This document shows positions 39,674 through 48,265 of a stretch of 52,925 bases of DNA, one piece after another. Made by a program: the position numbers and the translations under genes. The DNA lies in assembly GCA_905213325.1 (NCBI GenBank), contig CAJMHW010000010.1, forward strand, positions 1-52,925. The letters run 5' to 3'. A model generated the notes under the pieces. That model saw nothing but the letters and a program-made list of their open reading frames with translations. It did not search any database and was not told the origin of the DNA. This DNA is from Collinsella aerofaciens (lineage in GTDB: Bacteria > Actinomycetota > Coriobacteriia > Coriobacteriales > Coriobacteriaceae). Numbering within the stretch: the first letter of the stretch is position 1; each line of letters opens with the position of its first letter.

Positions 39674-40417
39674 ATGCCACCGACTGAAGGGCCAACTGAC
39701 GGTAAAGCAGCGATACCGCTGTACCAACAGGTTATTGATATCATCAAAAACGAAATCAACTCCGGCGCCTACAAGGCGGGCGCGCGGATACCCAACGAAT
39801 TCGAATTGGCTGAGAGCTATAAAGTTGGCCGCGTTACCGTGCGACGCGCTATTGAGGAGCTCGTCCAGCAGGGCTATCTAACGAAGCGGCAGGGGAAAGG
39901 CACGTTTGTCAATGCCCCCAAGCTTAAGCGCAAGATTCGCCAGAAGGATGACGTCCAGAGTTTTTCGGACGCATGTCGCGTTAACGGAATGGAACCGGGG
40001 GCGTGTGTCATTTCGAGAAAGATACTGCCGGCGGATTCCACCGAAGCACAGTTCTTTGGTGTTCCCGTTGGAACTGACTTGATTTGCGTTGAGCGCGTGC
40101 GCACTGCCGATGGCGTCCCTGTCATGCTCGAGAACAACATATATGTTTACGAGGACAACGCCTATCTATCAACGGCACCTCTATCTAACCAATCCATTTT
40201 TGAGTTCGTGCGCAACCGAACGGGCCGCACGCCCGCGTTTACCGACCCGTGCACGCTCGAGATCGCGTGCGCGTCGCCCGAGGTCGCTCGGCTGTTGGCA
40301 GTTCCCGTTGGCGAACCCTTGTTTTATATGGAAGCCTTCTTTTTCGATGAGCAGCGGCGGCCGTTTATCATCGGTCGTCAGCGGATCGTTGGGTCTCGCT
40401 ACGTTTTTGACATCTAG
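39674..40417 (+). CDS. GntR-family regulator with UTRA domain (FrlR/FraR-like position)
   Basis: A 247-residue regulator of the HutC/GntR group. The winged helix is at about 15-82 (PLYQQVIDIIKNEINSGAY, VGRVTVRRAIEELVQQGYL, GKGTFV) and the UTRA ligand domain at about 105-245. Such regulators sense sugar phosphates or amino-sugar metabolites. It stands directly before the catabolic operon with its own terminator. A perfect dyad over the operon's transcription start is its probable operator. E. coli frl and Salmonella fra clusters also carry a GntR regulator. Confidence 0.92.
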   Translation: MPPTEGPTDGKAAIPLYQQVIDIIKNEINSGAYKAGARIPNEFELAESYKVGRVTVRRAIEELVQQGYLTKRQGKGTFVNAPKLKRKIRQKDDVQSFSDACRVNGMEPGACVISRKILPADSTEAQFFGVPVGTDLICVERVRTADGVPVMLENNIYVYEDNAYLSTAPLSNQSIFEFVRNRTGRTPAFTDPCTLEIACASPEVARLLAVPVGEPLFYMEAFFFDEQRRPFIIGRQRIVGSRYVFDI

Positions 40418-40430
40418 GACATTGCGAATG

Positions 40431-40464
40431 GAAACGCCCGGTGGATCATCTCACCGGGCGTTTC
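40431..40464 (+). terminator. Hairpin terminator after gntR
   Basis: GAAACGCCCGGTG (40431-40443) pairs perfectly with 40452-40464. The T run is short (TTT within the stem end). Confidence 0.7.
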
Positions 40465-40527
40465 CATACCGTTCACGGCGCGAACACAACCGTTCAACCG
40501 CGTTGCGGCAACCAGTTTGAAATTATC

Positions 40528-40556
40528 TTGATGAAGGAAAAAGCTGCTGGTAATCT
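40528..40556 (+). promoter_or_regulatory. Predicted promoter of the catabolic operon
   Basis: TTGATG (40528-40533) and TAATCT (40551-40556) are 17 bases apart. Transcription would begin near 40563, just before the operator-like dyad. Confidence 0.6.
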
Positions 40557-40570
40557 ATGGGACGTCATAG

Positions 40571-40593
40571 AACGTTTGCCTTATGCAAACGTT
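40571..40593. promoter_or_regulatory. Perfect operator-like palindrome (GntR site candidate)
   Basis: AACGTTTGC-CTTAT-GCAAACGTT has nine-base arms without mismatch. It lies about 8-30 bases after the predicted transcription start, where a bound repressor would block transcription. The neighbouring GntR protein is the likely binder. Confidence 0.6.
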
Positions 40594-40635
40594 GAAGCGA
40601 GATGCGATGCAGTCTCGAGTTCTTTGGAGGTATCT

Positions 40636-40686
40636 ATGTCAGATACGAAGGCGAAGAAGACAAACAGACGTTTTAAGTTCAAATAA
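40636..40686 (+). pseudogene. Severed N-terminus of the YfcC-type permease (in-frame TAA)
   Basis: ATG 40636 has a strong ribosome site (GGAGG) and encodes MSDTKAKKTNRRFKFK, after which TAA (40684-40686) stops translation. The same frame then continues with PHVYTI and the permease, exactly as intact YfcC proteins continue (KFK-PHTYVI). A single base change in the 17th codon would have created the stop. It may also act as a small upstream frame with reinitiation. Confidence 0.75.
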
Positions 40687-40704
40687 CCGCATGTCTATAC
40701 GATC

Positions 40705-42099
40705 ATGTTCTTGCTGATCGTTGTCTTTGCGGTCCTGACTTGGATCGTTCCCTCTGGTCAGTATCAGCGCAAGACGATTTCGACAGCGGCGGGCGAGCGT
40801 GAAGTCGCCGTTGCTGGAACCTATGAACAGGTCGATAAGAACTACACCGATTCCGAGACCGGCGAGACCATCAATCTGGGCCAGGATATCTTCGCGGTTC
40901 TGCAAGCGCCCACCAAGGGTATCCAAGAGGCTGCCGACGTCGTTGCGTTCGTCTTATTGATTGGCGGATCGTTCGCGATCATCACCAAGACCAACGCTTT
41001 GAATGCCGGCATGAGCCGTGTGATTAAAAAGCTCAAGAACAAGGACATCCTCATCATTCCCATCACGATGACGTTGCTGTCCATTTGCGGCACTACGTTT
41101 GGTATGTCTGAGGAAGCCCTGCCGTTCTATGCCATCTTCATTCCCATCATGATGGGTATCGGTTATGACTCGATGACGGCATTCATCATCTGCTTCCTTG
41201 GTCCTAACTTGGGATATTGTGCTTCGACCATCGACCCGTTTAATGTTTTGATCGCCCAAGGCATCATTGGCATCGAGGGTAATCCGCAACTGTGGCTGCG
41301 CGCCGTTTCTTGGGTCATCTTCACTGCCGTCGGTATCGCATGGGCCATGCGCTACGCCATGCGCGTCAAGAAAAACCCCGAGTCGTCCATTGTGTACGAG
41401 GACGATAAGCTCAAGCGTATTGAGTTTTCCGTGACCGATGCCTCCATCGAGGAAGAGTTCACTATCCGTCAGAAGCTCGTGCTTATCGATTTTGCTTGCG
41501 GTATGGGCATTATCGTCTGGGGTCTTGTTACCCAGGGCTGGTACATGAATGAGATTTCCGCCGTGTTCCTTGGCATGGGCTTGCTTGCCGGTATCCTGGG
41601 CGGCCTTGACCAGCAGACGATCGCAGAGGAGTTCGTTAAGGGTCTCGCCGACTTTGCGTACGCTGCCATCGTTATCGGTATCGCTCGCGGTATTCTGGTC
41701 ATCGCCGAGGGCGGCATGATCATCGACACCATCCTCCAGGCGCTCGCTACCGCGCTTGCCGGTGCACCCGCCGCCGTCTACACCACGTTTATGTATATCG
41801 TCCTTGGCCTGCTCTCTTTGCTGGTTCCCTCGAGTTCTGGCCTGGCGGCGCTCACCATGCCCGTTATGGGCCCCCTGACCGAGCTCATGGGCCTCAATCC
41901 CGAGGCGGCCGTCACCGCGCTCCAGTTTGCCAACCAGACCATCAACACCATCAGCCCCGTGGCGGGCATGACGGTCGCCGGCCTTGCCGTGGCTAGGATT
42001 TCGTTTGGCCAATGGTGGAAGACCATTTGGAAGTTCTTCATTTTCATGGTCGTCTTTGGCCTGATCGTAACGGCAATCTCTGGCATGCTTCCGGTGTAG
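40705..42099 (+). CDS. YfcC/DcuC-type permease (start lost upstream)
   Basis: A 464-residue polytopic transporter with about 12 membrane segments, of the YfcC family related to the C4-dicarboxylate carrier DcuC. Recognisable are WIVPSGQY at the end of the first helix, GMSEEALPFYAIFIPIMMG, LGPNLGYCASTIDPFN and LLVPSSSGLAALTMPVMGP. The natural start at 40636 is cut off by a TAA; the first ATG beyond it (40705) lies within the first helix and has no ribosome site. It may be translated by reinitiation or be inactive. It would be the substrate importer; Salmonella FraA, which imports fructose-asparagine, is also a dicarboxylate-carrier-type protein. Confidence 0.8.
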   Translation: MFLLIVVFAVLTWIVPSGQYQRKTISTAAGEREVAVAGTYEQVDKNYTDSETGETINLGQDIFAVLQAPTKGIQEAADVVAFVLLIGGSFAIITKTNALNAGMSRVIKKLKNKDILIIPITMTLLSICGTTFGMSEEALPFYAIFIPIMMGIGYDSMTAFIICFLGPNLGYCASTIDPFNVLIAQGIIGIEGNPQLWLRAVSWVIFTAVGIAWAMRYAMRVKKNPESSIVYEDDKLKRIEFSVTDASIEEEFTIRQKLVLIDFACGMGIIVWGLVTQGWYMNEISAVFLGMGLLAGILGGLDQQTIAEEFVKGLADFAYAAIVIGIARGILVIAEGGMIIDTILQALATALAGAPAAVYTTFMYIVLGLLSLLVPSSSGLAALTMPVMGPLTELMGLNPEAAVTALQFANQTINTISPVAGMTVAGLAVARISFGQWWKTIWKFFIFMVVFGLIVTAISGMLPV

Positions 42100-42108
42100 G
42101 TGGTTGTG

Positions 42109-43692
42109 ATGTCTGATCGTTTGACGGTCCTGACGTCTAAGAGCGTCTTTACCGGTACGGGGGACCTGCCGTTTGAAGGTTTCGTAGCGGTCCGTGGCAA
42201 TCGAATTGAGGCTGTTGGCACCAAGTGTGAGGTAGCTTCGTATTTGACCCAGGCGGACGAGGTAGTTGACCTGGGCGACCGCACCGTCATGCCTGGCCTG
42301 ATCGACGTGCATACCTTCTATACAGGCTGGGCGCTGCGGACATTGGGGTCTGATCTGTCCGGCATCGCCGATGCCAAAGAGGCCGTGTCGCTCTTGCGTG
42401 CATGGAAAGAAGATCATCCGGATTGCGCGGCGGCTTTTGGCCACAACCTACCCGAAACGTTGGCATCGGATGCCGAGAACGCAAATACAGCAGCTGTGTT
42501 TGACGATTGTTTTGGCGATATCCCCGTCGTATGCTTTACATCGGGTGCGGAGACCTGCGTTCTCAATGCTGCCGCTAGTGCGCGATACGGCTTTACACCC
42601 CAGGCGTGCTATGCCGAGAAAATCTGGCGCATGATGAGCGATTTCCTCGCGCTGCCCGAGGTGCGTACCGGGTATTCGGACTACATGAACATGCTTAACG
42701 AGCGCGGCGTTACCGCCATCAAGGAGATGGCGTTTGATGACTATTACGGCTTTGCCGACGAAATGGCTCGCCGTGAGGAATCTGGTGAGCTGACGGTTCG
42801 CGTCTCTATGATGTCGCAGCCGGTGGGTGCCGGTGCAAATCTGGCATATGCCCGCGAGGCGCGAGAGCGCTTCCGGGGACCGTTCGTTCGTTTTTCTGGC
42901 TTCAACCGTATGACCGATCGCGGCGTATGGGCGGGGCTTGCCGAGATGATAGACCCCTATGAGGACTCGGCCGATGCGGGCGCTGCCGGCAAGACGGTCG
43001 TCGAGGAGCCAGAGTGGGATCTGATTGAGAACGAGCTGCGTGCAATTGATGCTGACGGCTTCCGATATTCCTTGCATTGCCAGGGCGATGGCGCCGTTCG
43101 TCGCACCGTGGCGCTCTATGCCTCGCTGCCTCGAGACGAGCATGGACGGATGCTTCGTCGCCATGCGATTACCGATCTCGAGAACTCTGACCCGGCCGAT
43201 CTTGTCGAGTTTGGCAAGTTGGGCGGAATTTGCGAGGTCTATCCGCAGATTCTGACGCTGGACCGGCGCGAGGATTGCCTGTCGATGATGCGTCGACAAA
43301 TTGGCGAGACGCGACTTTTGCACAGCTGGAATCGCCGCGGCATGGAAGATTCCGGATGCACAGTGTGCTGTGGCACGGATTTACCGCTGCTGATTCCGAG
43401 CCTGGGCGAGTCAATCTACAGCGCGTGCGGCGGATTCTTCGCCGACGGACTGCCTGTGAATGAGGTCAACACGCTGACGCTTGTCGAGCTCTTGCGTGCT
43501 TGGACTGCCGGGGGCGCGTACGATCTGATGCGCGAAGACGAGCTGGGTACGCTCGAGGTCGGCAAGCTTGCCGATATCTGCGTGCTCGATCGGGATGTGT
43601 TTGACCTCGATTATCGCGACGCACGCGATCTTGCGGTTGATATGACGATGTCGGACGGACAAATCGTGTTCGATCGAAATAAGGAGGCATAA
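42109..43692 (+). CDS. YtcJ-like amidohydrolase with altered metal motif
   Basis: A 527-residue protein of the amidohydrolase-3 (YtcJ) family: PGLIDVHTF near the start, the long central barrel, CCGTDLPLLIPS, and the C-terminal LGTLEVGKLADICVLDRD. The first metal motif, normally HxH, reads H68-T-F70, so the second histidine is missing. The active site may therefore hold one metal or be changed. It could remove an acyl or amide group from the imported compound. It begins nine bases after the permease stop. Confidence 0.8.
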   Translation: MSDRLTVLTSKSVFTGTGDLPFEGFVAVRGNRIEAVGTKCEVASYLTQADEVVDLGDRTVMPGLIDVHTFYTGWALRTLGSDLSGIADAKEAVSLLRAWKEDHPDCAAAFGHNLPETLASDAENANTAAVFDDCFGDIPVVCFTSGAETCVLNAAASARYGFTPQACYAEKIWRMMSDFLALPEVRTGYSDYMNMLNERGVTAIKEMAFDDYYGFADEMARREESGELTVRVSMMSQPVGAGANLAYAREARERFRGPFVRFSGFNRMTDRGVWAGLAEMIDPYEDSADAGAAGKTVVEEPEWDLIENELRAIDADGFRYSLHCQGDGAVRRTVALYASLPRDEHGRMLRRHAITDLENSDPADLVEFGKLGGICEVYPQILTLDRREDCLSMMRRQIGETRLLHSWNRRGMEDSGCTVCCGTDLPLLIPSLGESIYSACGGFFADGLPVNEVNTLTLVELLRAWTAGGAYDLMREDELGTLEVGKLADICVLDRDVFDLDYRDARDLAVDMTMSDGQIVFDRNKEA

Positions 43693-43693
43693 G

Positions 43694-44545
43694 ATGTCTG
43701 AATCCAAACCGACGCTGCGCCGCGAGCAGATTGCGGGCATGAATATCCACTACATCATGTGGTCGCTCGATTACTTCCTTGATGTGCAGCAGCGTTTGGG
43801 CTTTGAGTCCATTGAGCTGTGGTGCGCAGAGCCGCATGTGACGCTCGACCACACGGGCTACTTTGAGGCTGAGGTCCTGGCGAAAAAGGCTGCAGACCGT
43901 GGGCTTAGGTATCGTACTCTGTGCCCCGAGAACGTTGTCTATCCTTGGCAGTACTGCGCACGCAAACCGCTGCATGAACAGCGCAGCCTGGCGTACTTTA
44001 AGCACGGCATTGAGCTTGCCGAGGTACTTGGGTGCGACCGTATGTCCGTCAACTCGGGCTGGGGCGACTGGGACGAGGACCGCGAGGAAGCCTGGAAGCG
44101 CAGCCGCGAGCACTTGTCCATTCTGGCGGAGTATGCCGGCGAGCACGGTCTGGTGCTTACGATGGAAAGCCTGCGTCCCGAGGAGAGCAACCTTGTGACG
44201 ACGGTTTCCGATGCGAAGCGCATGATTGACGAGGTCGCGAGCCCGTACTTACAGCCCATGGTTGATACAACCGCGATGGGCGTTGCTGGCGAGACGCTCG
44301 AGGACTGGTTTGCCACCTTTGGTGATGGGGCAATTCACGAGATGCACTTTATCGACGGTGACCCGTATGGCCATCTGGTGTGGGGCGATGGCAAGCACGA
44401 TATGGACGCCTTCGTTGCCACACTCAACGCCCATGGTTTCGACGGCATGCTGGGCCAGGAAATCACGGACGGTCGTTACTACGATGATCCGGCGGCGGCA
44501 GATGCCAAGAACATGGCCGCATTCGAGAAATATCTGATTGACTAA
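43694..44545 (+). CDS. FrlC-like sugar isomerase/epimerase (TIM barrel)
   Basis: A 283-residue xylose-isomerase-like barrel resembling FrlC, which epimerises psicoselysine to fructoselysine. Its metal-binding glutamates and histidines appear in LTMESLRPEE, MVDTTAMGV, HEMHFIDGDP and GMLGQEITDG. The start is one base after the amidohydrolase stop. In this cluster it would convert a C3-epimeric ketose-amine to the form accepted by the kinase. Confidence 0.82.
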   Translation: MSESKPTLRREQIAGMNIHYIMWSLDYFLDVQQRLGFESIELWCAEPHVTLDHTGYFEAEVLAKKAADRGLRYRTLCPENVVYPWQYCARKPLHEQRSLAYFKHGIELAEVLGCDRMSVNSGWGDWDEDREEAWKRSREHLSILAEYAGEHGLVLTMESLRPEESNLVTTVSDAKRMIDEVASPYLQPMVDTTAMGVAGETLEDWFATFGDGAIHEMHFIDGDPYGHLVWGDGKHDMDAFVATLNAHGFDGMLGQEITDGRYYDDPAAADAKNMAAFEKYLID

Positions 44546-44606
44546 AACAACTATCGGCCACGCAGCCAACGTCATTGATTGCGGCCAAACAAGAAAGGAA
44601 CTGGAT

Positions 44607-45575
44607 ATGAACGCACACGATCTGATCAAAGAGGCAATTGCCGAGAAGGGCAAGTTCGACAGCGTCTACTGGATTGCTTGCGGTGGCTCCATGATCGATT
44701 TGATCCCGGCCCATGAGCTTCTGCAGCGCGAGGCAACCACCTTCACTTCGTATATCTATACGGCTCGCGAGTTCGATATCATGCGTCCGCGTCGTCTGGG
44801 CGAGAAGTCCCTGGTCATCGCTTGTAGCCACAGTGGCAACACCCCTGAGGTCGTCGAGGGCTGCGAGATTGCCCTTGCTGCCGGCGCTACGGTGATCGCC
44901 CAGACCGACAACGCTGGATCTAAGATCGACACCGGTAAATGGACCACGTGGGTCTACCCGTGGGGCGAGGGCGTGCCGCAGGCCGAGGTCCCCGCTGGCA
45001 TTTCGCTGTCGCTTGCGGCAGAGCTGCTCGATCAGCAGGAGGGTTACGCCGATCTTGCCGATATGTATGCCGGTATCGCCGAGATGGATAAGATTCTTCC
45101 CTCGGCACGCGAGAAGGTAAATGCCGAGCTGGGCGATCGCTTTGCCAAGCTTTGCCAGGAGCACGAGTTCTTCTATATTCTGGGCAGCGGTCCCAACTTT
45201 AGCCAGACCTACGGTTTCGCTATCTGCTCTCTTATGGAGATGCAGTGGCAGCACTGCAGCTACATCCACTCTGCCGAGTACTTCCATGGCCCCTTCGAGG
45301 CTACTCAGGATGGCGTTTTTTACTTCCTGCAGATGGGCTCCAGCGAGTGCCGTGCTATGGACGAGCGCGCCCTGGCGTTCCTTAAGACGCATACCGATAC
45401 GCTGATGGTGCTCGATGCCAAGGAGTACGGTATGGAAGCCGTGCCGGCGAGCGTCCGTGCCTATCTGGACCCGGTGCTGTTCTACGCCATGAACTGCGAG
45501 CTGCGTGCCGCACGCGGCAAGGTGTTTGATCACGATCCCGATTTCCGTCGCTATATGGGTGTTGTCGAGTACTAG
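44607..45575 (+). CDS. SIS-domain deglycase, FrlB/FraB-like
   Basis: A 322-residue double-SIS protein. YWIACGGSMID and IACSHSGNTPEV are the sugar-phosphate sites of the first domain; FFYILGSGPNFSQTYG, MEMQWQHCSYIHSAEYFHGPFE and the ending DPDFRRYMGVVEY follow the FrlB pattern (the E. coli protein ends NPDERRYYGGLVEY). FrlB cleaves fructoselysine-6-phosphate to glucose-6-phosphate and lysine; FraB does the same for fructose-asparagine. ATG 44607 has AAAGGA upstream. Confidence 0.85.
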   Translation: MNAHDLIKEAIAEKGKFDSVYWIACGGSMIDLIPAHELLQREATTFTSYIYTAREFDIMRPRRLGEKSLVIACSHSGNTPEVVEGCEIALAAGATVIAQTDNAGSKIDTGKWTTWVYPWGEGVPQAEVPAGISLSLAAELLDQQEGYADLADMYAGIAEMDKILPSAREKVNAELGDRFAKLCQEHEFFYILGSGPNFSQTYGFAICSLMEMQWQHCSYIHSAEYFHGPFEATQDGVFYFLQMGSSECRAMDERALAFLKTHTDTLMVLDAKEYGMEAVPASVRAYLDPVLFYAMNCELRAARGKVFDHDPDFRRYMGVVEY

Positions 45576-45589
45576 AAGGAGCAAAGGCC

Positions 45590-46453
45590 ATGGCATTTAA
45601 CGTTAACGCGCTCGGATTTGGCGACAACGTCGTCGATCGCTACGAGCATATCCACACCATGTATCCCGGCGGCAATGCGGTGAACTTCGCCGTTTATGCC
45701 AAGAAATGCGGTGCCGCACGCTCCGCATACATGGGCATTTTTGGCAATGATGCCGCTGCCGAGCATGTCATTGCAAGCCTCGAGGATGAGGGTATCGAGC
45801 TTGACAAGTGCGAGCAGATGATTGGCGAGAACGGAGCGGCTCGCGTGACCGTCGTCGACGGTGACCGTGTCTTCCTCGGCTCCAACGAGGGCGGTATCCG
45901 TGGCGATGCGCGCTATGTCCTCGATCGCTTTGACCTTGCGTACATGAAGCAGTTCGATGTGGTTCATTCGGGCAACTATTGCTTTACCGAGCGCGAGCTG
46001 CCCAAGTTGAAGGCTGCGGGCGTCACGGTCTCTTTTGACTTTTCGGACGACTCTACCGACGAGTACTACGAGCAGATTGCGCCCTACGTCGATTTCGCAT
46101 TCTTTAGTGCGGCGGATGCTGCGAGTGAGGACGAGATTCGCGAGCGTCTGGCATGGGTGAAGGGCCTGGGTCCGCGTTTTGTGTCGGCTACGGCGGGCGC
46201 CGAGGGCTGCATTGCTTACGACGGCGAGCGTTATTACCGCCAGCTGGCTAAACCGGTAACGGACATGAAGGACACCATGGGGGCGGGCGACTCGTTCCTC
46301 ACCTCGTTTTTGATGTGCTATCTCGATTCCGCCAAGCGCGGTGAGGATGGCGCCGAGGCCATCGAGCGCGCGCTCGACTTTGCTGCCGGGTTTGCCTCGA
46401 CCGTGTGCGGTATGGAAGGTTCTTGGGGCCACGGAGCACCAATCGTCGAATAG
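45590..46453 (+). CDS. PfkB-family kinase, FrlD-like (first copy)
   Basis: A 287-residue ribokinase-fold kinase. GFGDNVVDRYEHIHTMYPGGNAVNFAVYAKK matches the start of FrlD (fructoselysine 6-kinase), and DTMGAGDSFLTSF holds the catalytic Asp and anion hole. It should phosphorylate the ketose-amine at C6 before deglycation. GAAGGAG precedes the ATG, 14 bases after the deglycase stop. A long hairpin separates it from the second kinase. Confidence 0.85.
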   Translation: MAFNVNALGFGDNVVDRYEHIHTMYPGGNAVNFAVYAKKCGAARSAYMGIFGNDAAAEHVIASLEDEGIELDKCEQMIGENGAARVTVVDGDRVFLGSNEGGIRGDARYVLDRFDLAYMKQFDVVHSGNYCFTERELPKLKAAGVTVSFDFSDDSTDEYYEQIAPYVDFAFFSAADAASEDEIRERLAWVKGLGPRFVSATAGAEGCIAYDGERYYRQLAKPVTDMKDTMGAGDSFLTSFLMCYLDSAKRGEDGAEAIERALDFAAGFASTVCGMEGSWGHGAPIVE

Positions 46454-46523
46454 CTTAAGAAAGCGTACGGCGGTCTGGCTACGAGGCCTTGGACGGCCGA
46501 TGCAAAACAATAAGCGGAATGCG

Positions 46524-46557
46524 AAAAGGGGGCTCGCCATGTGGTGGGTCCCCTTTT
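46524..46557 (+). terminator. Long hairpin between the two kinase genes
   Basis: A nearly continuous 34-base palindrome (AAAAGGGG at 46524-46531 with CCCCTTTT at 46550-46557, plus inner pairs) could pause or partly end transcription. No T tract follows the stem beyond its own TTTT. It divides the operon into a Frl-like first half and the remaining enzymes. Confidence 0.6.
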
Positions 46558-46574
46558 GAACATTGGAGAAGACC

Positions 46575-47375
46575 ATGGGTATTAAAGCGTGCGCGGCTGG
46601 TTTTTGCTGTGCGGACGTCTATCAAAACATCGGCGTGTTCTATCCGACTGGCAATGGCATTGACTGGGGTATCCATCTTGCACGAATGGGCGTTTCGGTA
46701 TCCGCCGTGTCGGTTGTCGGCAAGGACAAGTACGGAGACAAGATGAGAGAGGCGCTGGCCGCTGAGGGGCTCGATATCTCACATCTGCGGGTGGAGGATG
46801 GCGACACCTCGGTGATGCTCATGGCATTGAAAGACGGCGTCGATCGCGTGCATCTCGAGGCAATCGATGGCGTAATGGAGACATATCGTCCGAATGAAGA
46901 TGACCGGGCGTTTATCCTAGAGCATGACATCATTCATACCGACCTGTTTGGCAATTGTTTGGACCTCCTGCCCGAATGGCATGATGCGGGCAAGACGGTG
47001 GTTATGGACTTCTCGGTGTTCAGCCAGGATCCCGAATATGCCTGCGAGAATCATTTTCCTTACGTTGACTATGCATTCATGTCGTTTGAAGAGGACGCTC
47101 CGGAGCTGCGAGACTGGGTACGCCACGTGCAGGAATTGGGACCGCGCGTTGCGGTTGCTACGCTTGGCGAGAAGGGAAGCATTGCCTATGACGGTGAGCG
47201 CTTCTATGAGTGCGGGATCGTACCGGCGGAGAAGGTCGTTAATACCGTGGGTGCCGGCGACTCGTATATTGCCGGGTTTACCAAGGGCGTGATCGATGGC
47301 CTTGATATTCCGGCGTGTATGAAGGCGGGCGCTGAGCTGTCGTCCCGAGTGATTGGTTCGTTTGAGCCGTACTAG
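46575..47375 (+). CDS. PfkB-family kinase, FrlD-like (second copy)
   Basis: A 266-residue sugar kinase with the catalytic motif VNTVGAGDSYIAGF. It starts CAAGFCCADVYQNIGVFYPTGNGIDWGIHLAR, where other family members have GGN; here the loop is TGN. It is clearly related to, but well diverged from, the first kinase, so the pair probably act on different substrates or steps. The ATG at 46575 has GGAGAAG upstream. Confidence 0.85.
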   Translation: MGIKACAAGFCCADVYQNIGVFYPTGNGIDWGIHLARMGVSVSAVSVVGKDKYGDKMREALAAEGLDISHLRVEDGDTSVMLMALKDGVDRVHLEAIDGVMETYRPNEDDRAFILEHDIIHTDLFGNCLDLLPEWHDAGKTVVMDFSVFSQDPEYACENHFPYVDYAFMSFEEDAPELRDWVRHVQELGPRVAVATLGEKGSIAYDGERFYECGIVPAEKVVNTVGAGDSYIAGFTKGVIDGLDIPACMKAGAELSSRVIGSFEPY

Positions 47376-47402
47376 GGTCAAATGCCTGGAAAGGAGTACG
47401 AA

Positions 47403-48263
47403 ATGGTTATCGACATGTTGGTTCAGCCCATGCTCTACGGCGAGATCTGTACGCCGGGTGATGAGCCTGATGGATTCGGTTTTTGGTCACGAGAATTTGG
47501 TATGGGGCATATGGGTCCCATGGATTGGGACGAGCTTCAAGTCGAGATGGACGTCTGCGATGTGCAGAAGAGCTTGCTCATGCCGCTCGATGTAACCACG
47601 GCATGCGGAGGGCACTTTGGCACCAACGACCAGATTGCCATGCTGGTTGCCGCGCATCCCGATCGTCTGTGGGGATTTGCGAGCGTAGACCCGCAGGTGA
47701 GCGGTGCCGCAGACGAATTGGAGCGCGCCTTTACCGAGTTGGGGGCAAAGGGGCTTTGCCTGCATCCTGCAAAGCAGGGTTTTGCCCCCGATGATGCTGT
47801 GGCCGAGCCGCTTTACGAGCTGTGCGAGCGCTATAACAAGCCGGTGGTTTTCCATGCCGGTATGTCTTGGGAGCCTGGCGCAGAGCTCTCGCGCAGTAAC
47901 CCGCTTGCATTTGAGCACACAATCGCAACGCATCCAAATGTGCGCTTTAGTTTGACTCACTTTGGCTGGCCCTGGGTACGCGAGACCGTGGCGATGCTGC
48001 TCAAGTATCCCAACTGCTACACGGACACCTCTATCACTTACATCGATTCGCCCGAGGAGATGATGCAGCGTCTTTTCACGGTCGATATGGGGCCGCTGTG
48101 GTATGAGCGCGCGCTATCGCACCAAGTGATGTTCGCCAGCAATACGCCGCGCTTCCGTGCATTCAAACTCAAGCGGGCGCTCGATACCGTGCCCATGCGC
48201 GATGATGCGCGAGAAAGGCTCTACTGGGGTAATGCCCTGCGTTTTCTTGAAGGGGATGAGTAA
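47403..48263 (+). CDS. Amidohydrolase-2-like protein lacking the metal ligands
   Basis: A 286-residue TIM-barrel protein of the amidohydrolase-2 group. LWGFASVDPQ, GAKGLCLHPAKQGF, PVVFHAGMSWEPG and VRFSLTHFGWPWVRETV are family blocks. But the first-strand HxH is replaced by DMLVQ (residues 4-8), and the last-strand aspartate (normally SDYP) is Asn in FASNTPRF. Two metal-binding positions are thus lost, which suggests a metal-poor or non-hydrolytic role. AAAGGAG precedes the ATG. Confidence 0.75.
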   Translation: MVIDMLVQPMLYGEICTPGDEPDGFGFWSREFGMGHMGPMDWDELQVEMDVCDVQKSLLMPLDVTTACGGHFGTNDQIAMLVAAHPDRLWGFASVDPQVSGAADELERAFTELGAKGLCLHPAKQGFAPDDAVAEPLYELCERYNKPVVFHAGMSWEPGAELSRSNPLAFEHTIATHPNVRFSLTHFGWPWVRETVAMLLKYPNCYTDTSITYIDSPEEMMQRLFTVDMGPLWYERALSHQVMFASNTPRFRAFKLKRALDTVPMRDDARERLYWGNALRFLEGDE

Positions 48264-48265
48264 AC

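Noticed and set aside
40954..42444. 496-codon minus-strand frame opposite the permease and amidohydrolase
   Set aside because: Spans two plus-strand genes and is rich in His/Gly/Asp/Asn as expected for an antisense reading.
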